Shown here: piece by piece, positions 1 through 8,879 of the stretch | Position numbering within the stretch: position 1 is the first letter of the stretch | Layout: each line of letters starts with the position of its first letter | NCBI GenBank assembly: GCA_019422065.1 | Contig: JAHZEA010000004.1 | Span: forward strand, 69,477-133,476 | DNA length: 64,000 bases | Source of the DNA: Lachnospiraceae bacterium | GTDB lineage: Bacteria > Bacillota > Clostridia > Lachnospirales > Anaerotignaceae | Direction: 5' to 3' | Notes under the pieces: model-generated | Told to the model about the DNA's origin: nothing | The model's database searches: none | The model's input: the letters and a program-made list of their open reading frames with translations, nothing else | Program-made: the position numbers and the translations under genes

Positions 1-91
1 ATAGATATGGTTTATTATAAAAAATTTATAAAAGCGTTATAAAGTGTTATAAAAGAATGGTTTTTATTTGCCTGTTTTAAAGGAGAAAGCA

Positions 92-2212
92 ATGGGAAGG
101 ATACTTATTGTGGCCGAAAAACCATCGGTTGCCAGAGATATAGCCCGTGTTGTTGGCTGTAATAAAAAAAATGAGGGCTTTTTGGAGTCTGATGAATATA
201 TTGTTTCTTGGGCTTTGGGACACTTGGTTGCCCTTTGTGAGCCTGAGGACTACGACATATCTTATAAAAAATGGTCTATTGATAATCTGCCTATAATGCC
301 GGATAACATGCGCCTTAAGGCTATTAAAAAAACATCAAAACAGCTTACAGTACTTAAAAAGCTTATGAATGGCAAAGATATTGATTATATAATATGCGCC
401 ACAGACTCTGGAAGGGAAGGTGAGCTGATATTTAGATACATTTATCAGTTTGTTAAGTGCAGTAAACCTTTTAAGCGTCTTTGGATAAGCTCTATGACGG
501 ATGAAGCCATAAAAGAAGGTTTAATGAGTTTAAAAGATTCAAAAGAGTATGATAATTTGTATTTAAGCGCAAAGTGCCGCTCAGAAGCCGATTGGCTTGT
601 GGGTATAAACGCTTCAAGGGCTTACACAATAACTCATAAAGCTCTGCTTTCTGTAGGACGTGTCCAAACACCGACACTTTATTTAATTGTAAAAAGACAG
701 CATGAGATTGATAATTTTAAAAGCACTGATTATTATGAGGTTCAAACGGACTACGGAAGTTTTAGCGGAATTTGGTTTAATGAAAAATACAGCAATACTC
801 GAATTGATGACATAAATAAAGCTGAAGAAATAAAAAATAAAGTTAATAAAAAACAGGCAGTTGTAACTTTAATTGAAAGCGAGAATAAAAAAGAATACCC
901 TCCGCTTTTATATGACCTTACAGAACTTCAAAGAGCGGCAAACAGGGCTTTCGGTTATTCAGCTAAAAAAACACTGGATATAGCGCAAAACCTTTATGAA
1001 AAACATAAAATAATAACTTATCCAAGAACAGACAGCAGATATATAACAGAAGATATGAAAAGCACTGTGGCTTTTACGTTTAAAAAACTATTTTCTGTTG
1101 ATGTTTATAAAAATGATATAAGCCGCCTTGATTTAAACACTCTTAATTTCAGCAAAAGAATAGTTGATAATACTAAGGTAAGTGACCACCACGCCATTAT
1201 ACCTGCTAATAACAAGCCGGCTTTAAACCGTCTTACAGCTGATGAATTTAATGTTTATAATCTGATAGTTAAAAGATTTACAGCGGTGTTTTATCCGCCT
1301 TATGAATACAATATTAAAACAGTTGTGGCCGCCTGCCTAAACGAAAATTTTGTTTCAAAAGGCAAAACTGATTTGAATTTAGGCTGGAGAATAATAGAGC
1401 CTTTAAAAGAAAAAGAAGAAAAAACAGTTATACCGCCTGAATTGAAAAAAGGTGACAGTTTAAATATTGTTTCAGCAAAGGTTTTAAAAAAGAAAACACA
1501 GCCGCCGAAACAGTACACGGAAGCAACTCTTTTATCTGCCATGGAAAATGCCGGCCGTGAGATAGAAGACGAAACGCTTAAAGAGCAGATGAAAGATTCC
1601 GGACTTGGCACACCGGCAACCCGTGCGGCTATTATAGAGCGTCTTTTAAGTGTGGGTTATATTAGAAGGAAAGGCAAAAGCCTTGTGCCGGAAGAAAAAG
1701 GCAAGCGTCTTTGCATGGCTGTGCCGGAAGAAATAAAGTCGGCTGAAACTACAGGAAAATGGGAAAAAGGCCTTTCTTCTGTTTCAAAAGGTAAAATGGC
1801 GCCGGACAGATTTATGGGCAGTATTAAGCGTTTTGTTATGTTCCTTATAGATGACGCTCAGAAGAATAAAAGAGAAGTTGTTTTTGAGGCTGAAACGCCT
1901 GCTAAAAAACGGCGTAATGTGTCTTTAGGCAAATGTCCGATATGCGGCAGTAAAGTACTTGAAAACTCCAAGGCTTTTTACTGCTCAAACTGGAAAGACG
2001 GCTGTGCATTTACTGTTTGGAAAAATATACTGGACAGGTACTCAAATAATATGGATTCTGCTAAAATGCGAAAGATTTTAAAAAATGGCAGAGCGGAAAA
2101 AATTAAAATAACAATGCCTCAAACGGGTGAGAGCGGAACAGCAGATTTAGTTTTAAACAAGGAGCGGAATTATATTGTGGAGCTTCAAAATTTTGAGCGT
2201 GATAAAAAATAA
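92..2212 (+). CDS. topB: DNA topoisomerase III (type IA)
   Basis: Type IA topoisomerase that relaxes or decatenates DNA through a 5'-phosphotyrosine intermediate. The N-terminus (ILIVAEKPSVARDIA) is the TOPRIM start. ATDSGREGE around residue 105 holds the acidic metal site, and the catalytic tyrosine is Tyr310 in ITYPRTDSRY. The C-terminus (about residues 610-650) carries a four-cysteine zinc-ribbon-like motif (CPIC...C...C). At about 706 residues it is a normal TopB length. An in-frame TTG lies at 68, but AAGGAG at 80-85 is correctly spaced for the ATG at 92, so I use that. TopB copies also occur on mobile elements, but nothing adjacent here points to one. Confidence 0.95.
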   Translation: MGRILIVAEKPSVARDIARVVGCNKKNEGFLESDEYIVSWALGHLVALCEPEDYDISYKKWSIDNLPIMPDNMRLKAIKKTSKQLTVLKKLMNGKDIDYIICATDSGREGELIFRYIYQFVKCSKPFKRLWISSMTDEAIKEGLMSLKDSKEYDNLYLSAKCRSEADWLVGINASRAYTITHKALLSVGRVQTPTLYLIVKRQHEIDNFKSTDYYEVQTDYGSFSGIWFNEKYSNTRIDDINKAEEIKNKVNKKQAVVTLIESENKKEYPPLLYDLTELQRAANRAFGYSAKKTLDIAQNLYEKHKIITYPRTDSRYITEDMKSTVAFTFKKLFSVDVYKNDISRLDLNTLNFSKRIVDNTKVSDHHAIIPANNKPALNRLTADEFNVYNLIVKRFTAVFYPPYEYNIKTVVAACLNENFVSKGKTDLNLGWRIIEPLKEKEEKTVIPPELKKGDSLNIVSAKVLKKKTQPPKQYTEATLLSAMENAGREIEDETLKEQMKDSGLGTPATRAAIIERLLSVGYIRRKGKSLVPEEKGKRLCMAVPEEIKSAETTGKWEKGLSSVSKGKMAPDRFMGSIKRFVMFLIDDAQKNKREVVFEAETPAKKRRNVSLGKCPICGSKVLENSKAFYCSNWKDGCAFTVWKNILDRYSNNMDSAKMRKILKNGRAEKIKITMPQTGESGTADLVLNKERNYIVELQNFERDKK

Positions 2213-2303
2213 AAAGTTATAAAAATATATTGAAAGTATGTAAATTTTGAAATATACTCCCATTAAATACATAATTTGAACACACAAAGAGAGGGTGACA
2301 TGT

Positions 2304-3200
2304 ATGAATATTGAGGCAGAAGCTGATAAATGGATGCGCAACGAAATAATAAGGTTTTTAATAGGCATTGTTGGTGTTGCTATATATTGTTTTGGTGTTA
2401 ACTTTTTTATGGTTCCGTTAGGTCTATACAGCGGAGGCTTTTTAGGCATAAGCCAGCTTATAAGAACATTTCTTGTTTCAGGACTTGGGCTGAATTTCGG
2501 CAATTTTGATATAGCAGGTTTGCTTTACTATTTAGCCAATATACCGCTTATTATACTTGCATATAAAATAATGCCTAAAACATTTGTTGTTAAAGTTTTT
2601 ATAGTTTCAACAACTATGTCGCTTTTCCTGTCTCTTTTTGGCATACCAAAAGAGCCTTTGCTGGATGAGAGGCTTACAAACTGTATTATAGGTGCTATAA
2701 TATGCGGATTTGGCGCAGGAACATATTTAAAATGCGGCTGTTCAAGCGGCGGAACAGAGATTATAGGAATTTATTTTATACGTAAGAATTATAACTTAAG
2801 CATAGGTCAGGTAAACTTGTGTATTAATGCTGGTATATACCTTATATGTCTTTTGCTGTTTAATGTTCAAACGGCTGTTTATTCCATTATTTACTCTGTT
2901 GTAAGTACTCTTGTAATGGATAAAATCCATACACAGACAATTAATGTTGAGGCAATAATTATTTCTAAAAAGAATAATGACATAATAGAAAAACGAATTA
3001 TGGAGGAAATGCAAAGAGGTATAACATACTGGCAGGCTTATGGCGGATATACCGATGAAAAAAGCTATGTTATGTATACAATAATTTCAAAGTATGAAGT
3101 ACCTACATTAAAAAGAATTGTTCACGAGGCAAATCCTCATGCCTTTACTGTATTTAAAGAAGGCGCTAATGTAAGCGGTAACTTTATAAAGCGTCTTTAG
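2304..3200 (+). CDS. yitT: YitT family integral membrane protein (DUF161/DUF2179)
   Basis: Predicted multi-pass membrane protein of the YitT family, whose transported substrate is unknown. The first 200 residues form about five or six hydrophobic helices, including the family's glycine-rich stretch around CGFGAGTYLKCGCSSGGTE. The last 80 residues are a soluble DUF2179-type domain containing ITYWQAYGGYTDE. GTG at 2295 is in frame, but the purine-rich GAGAGGG directly before it serves the ATG at 2304 better. The 3' end overlaps the convergent gene 3184-3636 by 17 bp. Confidence 0.9.
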   Translation: MNIEAEADKWMRNEIIRFLIGIVGVAIYCFGVNFFMVPLGLYSGGFLGISQLIRTFLVSGLGLNFGNFDIAGLLYYLANIPLIILAYKIMPKTFVVKVFIVSTTMSLFLSLFGIPKEPLLDERLTNCIIGAIICGFGAGTYLKCGCSSGGTEIIGIYFIRKNYNLSIGQVNLCINAGIYLICLLLFNVQTAVYSIIYSVVSTLVMDKIHTQTINVEAIIISKKNNDIIEKRIMEEMQRGITYWQAYGGYTDEKSYVMYTIISKYEVPTLKRIVHEANPHAFTVFKEGANVSGNFIKRL

Positions 3201-3636
3201 TTATAATTTTGTTTATAAGTTTTTCAAAAAACACCTCAAAACGCATATCATCATCTGATGTGCGTTTTTTGTGTTTTGAGCCATATTTTCCTGCCTTGCG
3301 CATTTTTTGAGATATATGCCTTTCAAAAAGCATGCGGTCTATATTGTCGTTTGTATATAAAAATCCGTTTTGGTGTACGGCAAAGCCATTTTTGGCTATA
3401 ACCATAGCCGCAAGGCCATAGTCTTGAGTTATACAAATATCGTTTTCATTTAATCGGTTAATTATGGCATAATCCGCAGAATCTGACTGCTTATCAACAG
3501 TTATAGTTTCACACTCAGGCTCGGTTATTATGTGGCTTGTGTCACAAACGAGTATTACTGGTATTTTAAATTGTGATGCAATTTTAACAGCCTGTTTTCT
3601 TACGGGACAGCCGTCGGCGTCTATAAATATATTCAT
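3184..3636 (-). CDS. YaiI/YqxD family protein (DUF188)
   Basis: Small soluble protein of the conserved YaiI/YqxD family (DUF188), thought to have a PIN-like nuclease fold but of unknown function. The N-terminus NIFIDADGCPVRKQ is the family signature, and ICITQDYGLAAM is a second conserved block with acidic residues. Length is about 150 residues, normal for the family. GGAGGC between two in-frame ATGs selects the ATG at 3636 over 3648. The coding region also contains the presumed terminator of the convergent yitT gene (3238-3268). Confidence 0.88.
   Translation of the reverse strand: MNIFIDADGCPVRKQAVKIASQFKIPVILVCDTSHIITEPECETITVDKQSDSADYAIINRLNENDICITQDYGLAAMVIAKNGFAVHQNGFLYTNDNIDRMLFERHISQKMRKAGKYGSKHKKRTSDDDMRFEVFFEKLINKIITKDAL
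3238..3268 (+). terminator. Rho-independent terminator of yitT, inside the convergent gene
   Basis: A 13-bp stem (3238-3250 with 3256-3268, one wobble pair) with a five-base loop and a run of T follows the yitT stop by about 37 bp. It lies wholly within the coding sequence of the opposing DUF188 gene. Confidence 0.65.
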
Positions 3637-3771
3637 AACAGCCTCCATTTTTTATTTTTATTTTATCATTAAAAGGGTAAAAAGTTTATTATAATTTTAA
3701 AATTTTATGGTATTTACGGAATTATTTTGATATAATACTGAAATTAACAATTTATGAAAGGTGGGGTTTTA

Positions 3772-4701
3772 ATGCCTATTAAATTACCTGACCATCTTCC
3801 GGCAAAAGAAATACTTTCTAATGAAGGTATATTTGTTATGGGTGAAGACAGAGCGTATCATCAGGATATACGTCCTTTAAAAGTAGCCATACTTAACCTT
3901 ATGCCTCTTAAAGAAGTTACGGAGGTACAGCTTTTAAGGCTTTTGGGCAACTCTCCGCTTCAGGTAGAAATTACACTGCTCTTTCCTAAGAGCCATGACT
4001 CTCAAAACACACCTGTGGAGCATTTAAAGAGCTTTTACCATACATTTGACGAAGTTAAAAATCAAAAGTTTGACGGACTTATTATAACTGGTGCGCCTAT
4101 AGAGCTTATGGATTTTGAGGAAGTTGATTTCTGGCAAGAGCTTACAGAAATTATGGAATGGTCAAAGTCTAACGTAACAAGCACAATGCATATATGCTGG
4201 GGTGCACAGGCAGGACTTTATTATCATTATGGAGTACCTAAAATTATACTTGATAAAAAGATATCCGGAGTATTCCCGCATTATAAAAACCCATATCACG
4301 ACAAGCTTTTAAGAGGCTTTGATGATATATTCTATGTTCCGCACTCAAGAAGAACGGAAGTAAGACGAGAGGACATTATTAATACAGGTAAAGTTGTTAT
4401 ACTTTCGGAATCTGACGAGTCGGGAGTTTACATAGCTTCTGCTAAGCATGGAAGACAGATTTATGTTATGGGCCATTCGGAATATGACGCCCTTACACTT
4501 AAAAATGAGTATATGCGTGATTTAGCCAAAGGTATTAATCCAGAAGTGCCAAAGCATTATTTTAAAGATGACGACCCGAATAATATTCCTCTTGTAAGGT
4601 GGAGGTCTCATTCGAATATTTTATTCTCTAACTGGTTAAACTACTATGTATATCAGGAAACACCTTATGATGTAGAGAAGATAGTAAAAACAGAAGACTG
4701 A
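3772..4701 (+). CDS. metA: Homoserine O-acetyltransferase (MetA family)
   Basis: Acylates homoserine, the committing step of methionine synthesis. Class I glutamine-amidotransferase-like fold: the nucleophile is Cys142 in HICWGAQAG, and the His/Glu of the triad are in VMGHSEYD near the C-terminus. Residue 111 is Glu (TGAPIE). In characterised MetA proteins, Glu here favours acetyl-CoA and Gly favours succinyl-CoA, so I call it an acetyltransferase despite the 'succinyl' name of the family. GAAAGGTGGGG selects ATG 3772 over an upstream ATG at 3754. A TATAAT lies at 3731-3736. No SAM riboswitch is visible upstream. Its product would feed the MetY-like enzyme at 18303. Confidence 0.92.
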   Translation: MPIKLPDHLPAKEILSNEGIFVMGEDRAYHQDIRPLKVAILNLMPLKEVTEVQLLRLLGNSPLQVEITLLFPKSHDSQNTPVEHLKSFYHTFDEVKNQKFDGLIITGAPIELMDFEEVDFWQELTEIMEWSKSNVTSTMHICWGAQAGLYYHYGVPKIILDKKISGVFPHYKNPYHDKLLRGFDDIFYVPHSRRTEVRREDIINTGKVVILSESDESGVYIASAKHGRQIYVMGHSEYDALTLKNEYMRDLAKGINPEVPKHYFKDDDPNNIPLVRWRSHSNILFSNWLNYYVYQETPYDVEKIVKTED

Positions 4702-4709
4702 AATTAATT

Positions 4710-4752
4710 AGCCGTGTTTGCGTTTATTTTGCGTCAAAAACGGCTGATTTTG
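4710..4752 (+). terminator. Probable terminator after metA
   Basis: AGCCGT pairs with ACGGCT (4710-4715 with 4740-4745), with further partial pairing inside and T-rich sequence after it. Confidence 0.55.
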
Positions 4753-4886
4753 TATAATAAATAAAATTATTTTGCTTAATAAAACAAAGATTTTTATTGA
4801 AGTTGTTTCTGCATAGTGATATATTTAGTTAAATAAATATTACACTGTTTGTTGTTTAATACTAAATAACAAAGGAGGAATTTAAA

Positions 4887-5972
4887 ATGAATTTAAAAAA
4901 ATTTATATCTTTATTGGCAGTAGCTGTTTTTGCAGTAACAGCTTTTGCAGGATGCAGTTCTAATGAAAGCAATTCTGATGAAGGCAGCTCCAATATAATT
5001 GCTTCAGGCGATGGTGTTCAGGTTGAACTCATAAATGACGCTTCATCATCAGAAGAAACAGACACAGACAGCGAGGCAATGAATGTTGCCATGCTTAAAG
5101 GTCCTACAGCTATAGGCGCTGTTATGCTTATGAAAGCACAGGACGAAGGCACGGCAGAAGGCAATTATAATTTTACAATAGATACAGCGCCGGACAGTGT
5201 TGTAAGCAAAGTAATTTCAGGCGAGGTTGACGTAGCGGCTGTTCCTTCAAACTCAGCAGCGGCTATATACAACAAAACAGAGGGCGGTGTTGTTGTAGCG
5301 GCTGTTAACACATTAGGCACTCTTTACCTTATTGAAAACGGAGATACAATTAATTCTGTTTCTGATTTAGCTGGTAAAACAATAAATTCATCAGGTCAGG
5401 GTGCTGTGCCGGAATATGTTTTAAACTATATTTTAGCTCAAAGCGGAACAGAAAATGTAACAGTAAACTTTATGCAGGCGCATGATGAATTAGCGGCGGC
5501 TGTAGCTTCTGGAGAAGTTGATAATGCGCTTCTTCCTGAGCCTTATGCAGATGTTGCTCTTGCTAAAAATCCTGATTTAAGAGTAGCTCTTGATATAGCC
5601 CAGTGCTATGATGAATACTCAGGCGTTGAAAAAGGCGAAATGCCTAACACACTTCCTATGGGATGTATTATAATAAGAAAAGAGTATGCCGAAAGCCATC
5701 CGGAAGAAGTAAAATTATTCCTTGATGAGTACAAAAAATCTATAGAAGAAGTAAACAGCAATGTGGAAGAAAGTGCAAAATATGTTGTTTCTTATGGTAT
5801 TATAGACGATGAAACAGTTGCAAAAGAGGCAATACCTAAATGCAGTATTTACTATATAGACGGTGAAGAAATGAAAAGCGTAATGGAAAGTTTTCTCAGC
5901 ATTATGAATGAGGCAAACCCTAAATCAATAGGCGGCAGTCTGCCAGCTGATGACTTTTATTATGCCGGATAA
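4887..5972 (+). CDS. ABC transporter substrate-binding lipoprotein, NMT1/SsuA-like
   Basis: Periplasmic-binding-type receptor anchored as a lipoprotein. A signal peptide ends in the lipobox FAGC, with Cys22 as the lipidation site, followed by a Ser/Glu/Asp-rich linker to about residue 65. The rest resembles NMT1/THI5-like and SsuA receptors (AMNVAMLKGPTAIGAVML at the start, LLPEPYADVAL in the middle). First gene of a three-gene importer (receptor, permease, ATPase) with 15- and 6-bp gaps. AAAGGAGG lies just before the ATG. The family carries sulfonates, nitrate, bicarbonate or pyrimidine precursors of thiamine, and the sequence does not decide which. Confidence 0.88.
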   Translation: MNLKKFISLLAVAVFAVTAFAGCSSNESNSDEGSSNIIASGDGVQVELINDASSSEETDTDSEAMNVAMLKGPTAIGAVMLMKAQDEGTAEGNYNFTIDTAPDSVVSKVISGEVDVAAVPSNSAAAIYNKTEGGVVVAAVNTLGTLYLIENGDTINSVSDLAGKTINSSGQGAVPEYVLNYILAQSGTENVTVNFMQAHDELAAAVASGEVDNALLPEPYADVALAKNPDLRVALDIAQCYDEYSGVEKGEMPNTLPMGCIIIRKEYAESHPEEVKLFLDEYKKSIEEVNSNVEESAKYVVSYGIIDDETVAKEAIPKCSIYYIDGEEMKSVMESFLSIMNEANPKSIGGSLPADDFYYAG

Positions 5973-5987
5973 GGATGAGTTTTAAAG

Positions 5988-6737
5988 TTGAAAAAAGACC
6001 GTAAAGAATTTATATCAAAAGCCGTTTCGGTTTTAATATGGGTGTTTATATATCAAGCTATAAGCTATTGTATAGGAAAGTCGCTTCTTGTGCCTACAGT
6101 AGGCGATATTATGCGTGCTTTTATGGGTATGTGCACTGGTATTGAATTCTGGAGTACGGTCTTTTTTTCTCTTTTAAGAATAATAATAGGCTTTATTTTA
6201 GCTGTTGCGGCCGGTTTGGTTTTAGCTTGGCTTTCTTACCGATATAATCTGATTTATAACTTTGTGTACCCTGTTTTAAGTGTTATAAAGGCCGCTCCTG
6301 TAGCGTCTTTTATAATTCTTGCTCTGCTTTGGATGAAATCAGGGCATGTACCGGTGTTTATTTCATTTTTAATGGTTCTGCCTATGGTATGGAGCAATGT
6401 GCTTCAAGGATTTAAACAGACAGACAACAAGCTTTTGGAGATGGCATATGTTTTTAACTTTACAGTTAAAAGAAAAATTAAAATGATATACATACCTCAG
6501 GTTATGCCTTATTTTAAAACTGCATGTGTAACGGGTTTAGGCTTTGCGTGGAAAAGCGGCATAGCGGCAGAAGTTATAAGCACGCCTAAACTGTCTATAG
6601 GCAGAAAGCTTTATGAGTCTAAAATATATATAGAAACACCGGAGCTTTTTGCATGGACTCTTACAGTTATTATTTTAAGCATTGTTGCGGAAAAGGCTTT
6701 TAAAGCTTTGCTTAACAGGTTTATAAAGTTAAGGTGA
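5988..6737 (+). CDS. ABC transporter permease, SsuC/TauC-like
   Basis: Inner-membrane permease of the nitrate/sulfonate/taurine type (BPD_transp_1), 249 residues with about six hydrophobic helices. The ATPase-coupling EAA loop lies around LLEMAYVFNFTVKRKIKMIY and the following PYFKTACVTGLGFAWKSG. It starts at TTG 5988, after AAGGATGAG, and lies between the receptor and ATPase genes of the same importer. Confidence 0.88.
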   Translation: MKKDRKEFISKAVSVLIWVFIYQAISYCIGKSLLVPTVGDIMRAFMGMCTGIEFWSTVFFSLLRIIIGFILAVAAGLVLAWLSYRYNLIYNFVYPVLSVIKAAPVASFIILALLWMKSGHVPVFISFLMVLPMVWSNVLQGFKQTDNKLLEMAYVFNFTVKRKIKMIYIPQVMPYFKTACVTGLGFAWKSGIAAEVISTPKLSIGRKLYESKIYIETPELFAWTLTVIILSIVAEKAFKALLNRFIKLR

Positions 6738-6743
6738 AAAAGT

Positions 6744-7388
6744 ATGATTTGTTTTAATAATATATTTAAAGCTTATGAAAAACCTGTGTTTTCGGATTTT
6801 AGTATGTGCCTAAATGAAGGGGTTACAACATCTCTTTTAGGGCCGTCAGGCGGCGGAAAAACAACACTTATTAATATGCTTTTGGGCTTTGAAAAGCCTG
6901 ATAAAGGCAGTATTTCCGGTATAGAAAACAAAAGCTTTTCTGTTGTTTTTCAGGAAGACAGGCTTCTTGATAATTTTACTGTTAAAGAGAATATTATGGT
7001 TTCCAGTAATGACGAAAGCCTTTGTAAAAAAATACTAGAACTTTTAGATATGCAGGATACAGAAGATTTATATATAAACGAGCTAAGCGGTGGAATGAAA
7101 AGAAGGGCGGCTATAGGCAGATGTCTTTTAAAAAACGCTGATATTTATATATTTGATGAGCCTTTTAAGGGAATTGATGAGGCTTTGAAAAAGAATATAA
7201 TAAACGGCATGAAAAAATATCTTAATGGAAAAACATGTTTTTTAGTTACCCACGATATTAACGAAGCAGTTGAAATGTCTGACTGTATTAAAATAATGAG
7301 CAAAAGTCCGGCTGAAATTATAAAAGATGTATGCGTTAATGAAATAGACAAAAGTTTTATAGAAAACTTTAAAAACGGTATTTTATAA
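6744..7388 (+). CDS. ABC transporter ATP-binding protein
   Basis: ATPase that powers the importer encoded just upstream. Walker A is GPSGGGKTT (about residues 33-41), the Q-loop is VVFQEDRLL, the signature is LSGGMKRR, Walker B is IYIFDEP, and the switch histidine is in LVTHD. At 214 residues it is shorter than most SsuB/TauB proteins and lacks a C-terminal extension. Six bases separate it from the permease, so the two are presumably co-translated. Confidence 0.9.
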   Translation: MICFNNIFKAYEKPVFSDFSMCLNEGVTTSLLGPSGGGKTTLINMLLGFEKPDKGSISGIENKSFSVVFQEDRLLDNFTVKENIMVSSNDESLCKKILELLDMQDTEDLYINELSGGMKRRAAIGRCLLKNADIYIFDEPFKGIDEALKKNIINGMKKYLNGKTCFLVTHDINEAVEMSDCIKIMSKSPAEIIKDVCVNEIDKSFIENFKNGIL

Positions 7389-7418
7389 ATATCTGTTTAG
7401 TAAATTAAGAGTAAAAAA

Positions 7419-7453
7419 TAAGAGAGCGGTTTTTAATTTGCCGCTCTCTTTTG
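7419..7453. terminator. Bidirectional terminator
   Basis: A 10-bp stem AAGAGAGCGG/CCGCTCTCTT with T-runs on both strands separates the converging ABC operon and the cytidylate-kinase-like gene. Confidence 0.85.
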
Positions 7454-7502
7454 TTATACTTTAATTAACTTTTTTAGCGTTTAAACTTAAATATTTAAGT
7501 TT

Positions 7503-8135
7503 TTAGTTGTTATATGGTTTTCTGAGCTCATCGTCTTTTCTTAAATCAAGGTACTGAACTATTAATTTAACAGCTGACTGAGCATCGATATAATTCATGT
7601 TAAGCATTAAGTCGTAGTTGTTCGGGTCTCCCCATTTATTGCCTGTATGATAGTTGTAATAAGCCTCACGAGCTTTATCTACTTTACGTACTTCTTTTTC
7701 AGCGTTGTTCCTGTCAAGACCATAGTCTGTAATTGCTCTGGCTACTCTTGTTTGGAACGAAGCATATGTATAAATATTTACGCAGTTCTGGTAATCTTTT
7801 AATACATAATCAGCGCATCTTCCTAAAATAACACACGGTCCGCTGGAAGCCACATCACGGATTACCTGTGACTGAACACTGAATATTTTCTCGTTAAAAG
7901 GCATGCCGTATATTTGTGTTTCAGGACCAAGCCTTGAAAGCAGATAAAGGAAGTTATTTCCAGCCTGAAGCTCAGCTTCTTTAAAAAGCTCATCTTTTAT
8001 TCCGCTTTTTTCAGCAGCCAATGAAATAAGTTCATTGTCATAATAAGGTATATTAAGTTCTTTTGCTAAAAGTTCAGCTATTTTCCTTCCGCCGCTGCCG
8101 TACTGCCTGCTTATAGTAATAATTGCGTTCTTCAT
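7503..8135 (-). CDS. Cytidylate kinase-like family protein
   Basis: P-loop kinase of the 'cytidylate kinase-like' group common in Clostridia. ITISRQYGSGGRKIAELLA is the N-terminal beta strand and nucleotide-binding loop, and VILGRCADYVL fits the CMP-kinase fold. About 210 residues. The substrate is unproven; this group is distinct from the main Cmk. AAAGGGGG places the start at ATG 8135 rather than at the TTG at 8156. Monocistronic between a bidirectional terminator and the GNAT gene. Confidence 0.82.
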   Translation of the reverse strand: MKNAIITISRQYGSGGRKIAELLAKELNIPYYDNELISLAAEKSGIKDELFKEAELQAGNNFLYLLSRLGPETQIYGMPFNEKIFSVQSQVIRDVASSGPCVILGRCADYVLKDYQNCVNIYTYASFQTRVARAITDYGLDRNNAEKEVRKVDKAREAYYNYHTGNKWGDPNNYDLMLNMNYIDAQSAVKLIVQYLDLRKDDELRKPYNN

Positions 8136-8325
8136 ACTGATTGCCCCCTTTATCAAAACAACTACTTTATAAATTAATTATAGTACATTTGGCTGAAATT
8201 TTCAACATTAAATGAAATTTTTAATGCATTTTTTTGATGTATTTTTAAACAGAATAATTTGTTATACAACAAGTTAAACAAAAAAATAAAAGTAATAAAG
8301 GGTTTTGATTTATTCATTCTAAGGT

Positions 8326-8814
8326 TTAAAAATCAAGTATCATATCATACCAAACGGCTCCGCCATGGACTGATTTTGAAACACCAAGATTTTTATAACC
8401 GAATTTTTCATAGTAGTGTATCAGCTCTTTTTTACATGTAAGTATCATTCCTGTACGGCCGAATTTTTTTGAGTTTTCAATCATTGTGCTCATAAGAAAG
8501 GCGGCAATACCGCAGCGCCTTTTTTCCGGTATAACATCAAGGCCAAATACTGCCTGATATGTGCCGCTAGGGTTATGATAATTTACATTTTCAAACATCT
8601 CGTCTAATATAAAAAATGAATTTGTTACACAGCCGTTTATAAATCCTATTGGTTTATCGTCTTCAAAGGCTATTAAAAATGAATTTGGGAATGTAATAAT
8701 TCTTTGTCTGAAAATTTCTTTTGTTGCGGCTTCGCTTTTTGGAAAGCATTTTGCCTCAATCTCTGTTACAATATCCAAATCAGAAAGAGTTGCAGTTCTT
8801 ATTGATAATGACAT
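8326..8814 (-). CDS. GNAT family N-acetyltransferase
   Basis: Acetyl-CoA-dependent N-acetyltransferase of unknown substrate. Residues 3-40 match the GNAT start (IRTATLSDLDIVTEIEAKCF). The acetyl-CoA loop of motif A is VIPEKRRCGIAAFLM, and the C-terminal YYEKFGYKNLG is the usual beta6-beta7 region. Length of 162 residues is normal. GGAGAAATTT precedes the ATG. It lies downstream of the aldolase terminator, so it is probably transcribed separately. Confidence 0.85.
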   Translation of the reverse strand: MSLSIRTATLSDLDIVTEIEAKCFPKSEAATKEIFRQRIITFPNSFLIAFEDDKPIGFINGCVTNSFFILDEMFENVNYHNPSGTYQAVFGLDVIPEKRRCGIAAFLMSTMIENSKKFGRTGMILTCKKELIHYYEKFGYKNLGVSKSVHGGAVWYDMILDF

Positions 8815-8831
8815 AAATTTCTCCTTTTTCT

Positions 8832-8862
8832 ATAAAAATACGCGCCGCAAAAGGCGCGTATA
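8832..8862 (-). terminator. Terminator of the aldolase gene
   Basis: Perfect 8-bp GC-rich stem TACGCGCC/GGCGCGTA (8839-8846 with 8853-8860) followed on the minus strand by a T-run, just beyond the aldolase stop. Confidence 0.9.
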
Positions 8863-8879
8863 GTTTTTACAATATTTAA

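Noticed and set aside
1300..1611. 103-codon leftward frame inside topB
   Set aside because: Antisense shadow; low-complexity hydrophobic/Phe-rich translation.
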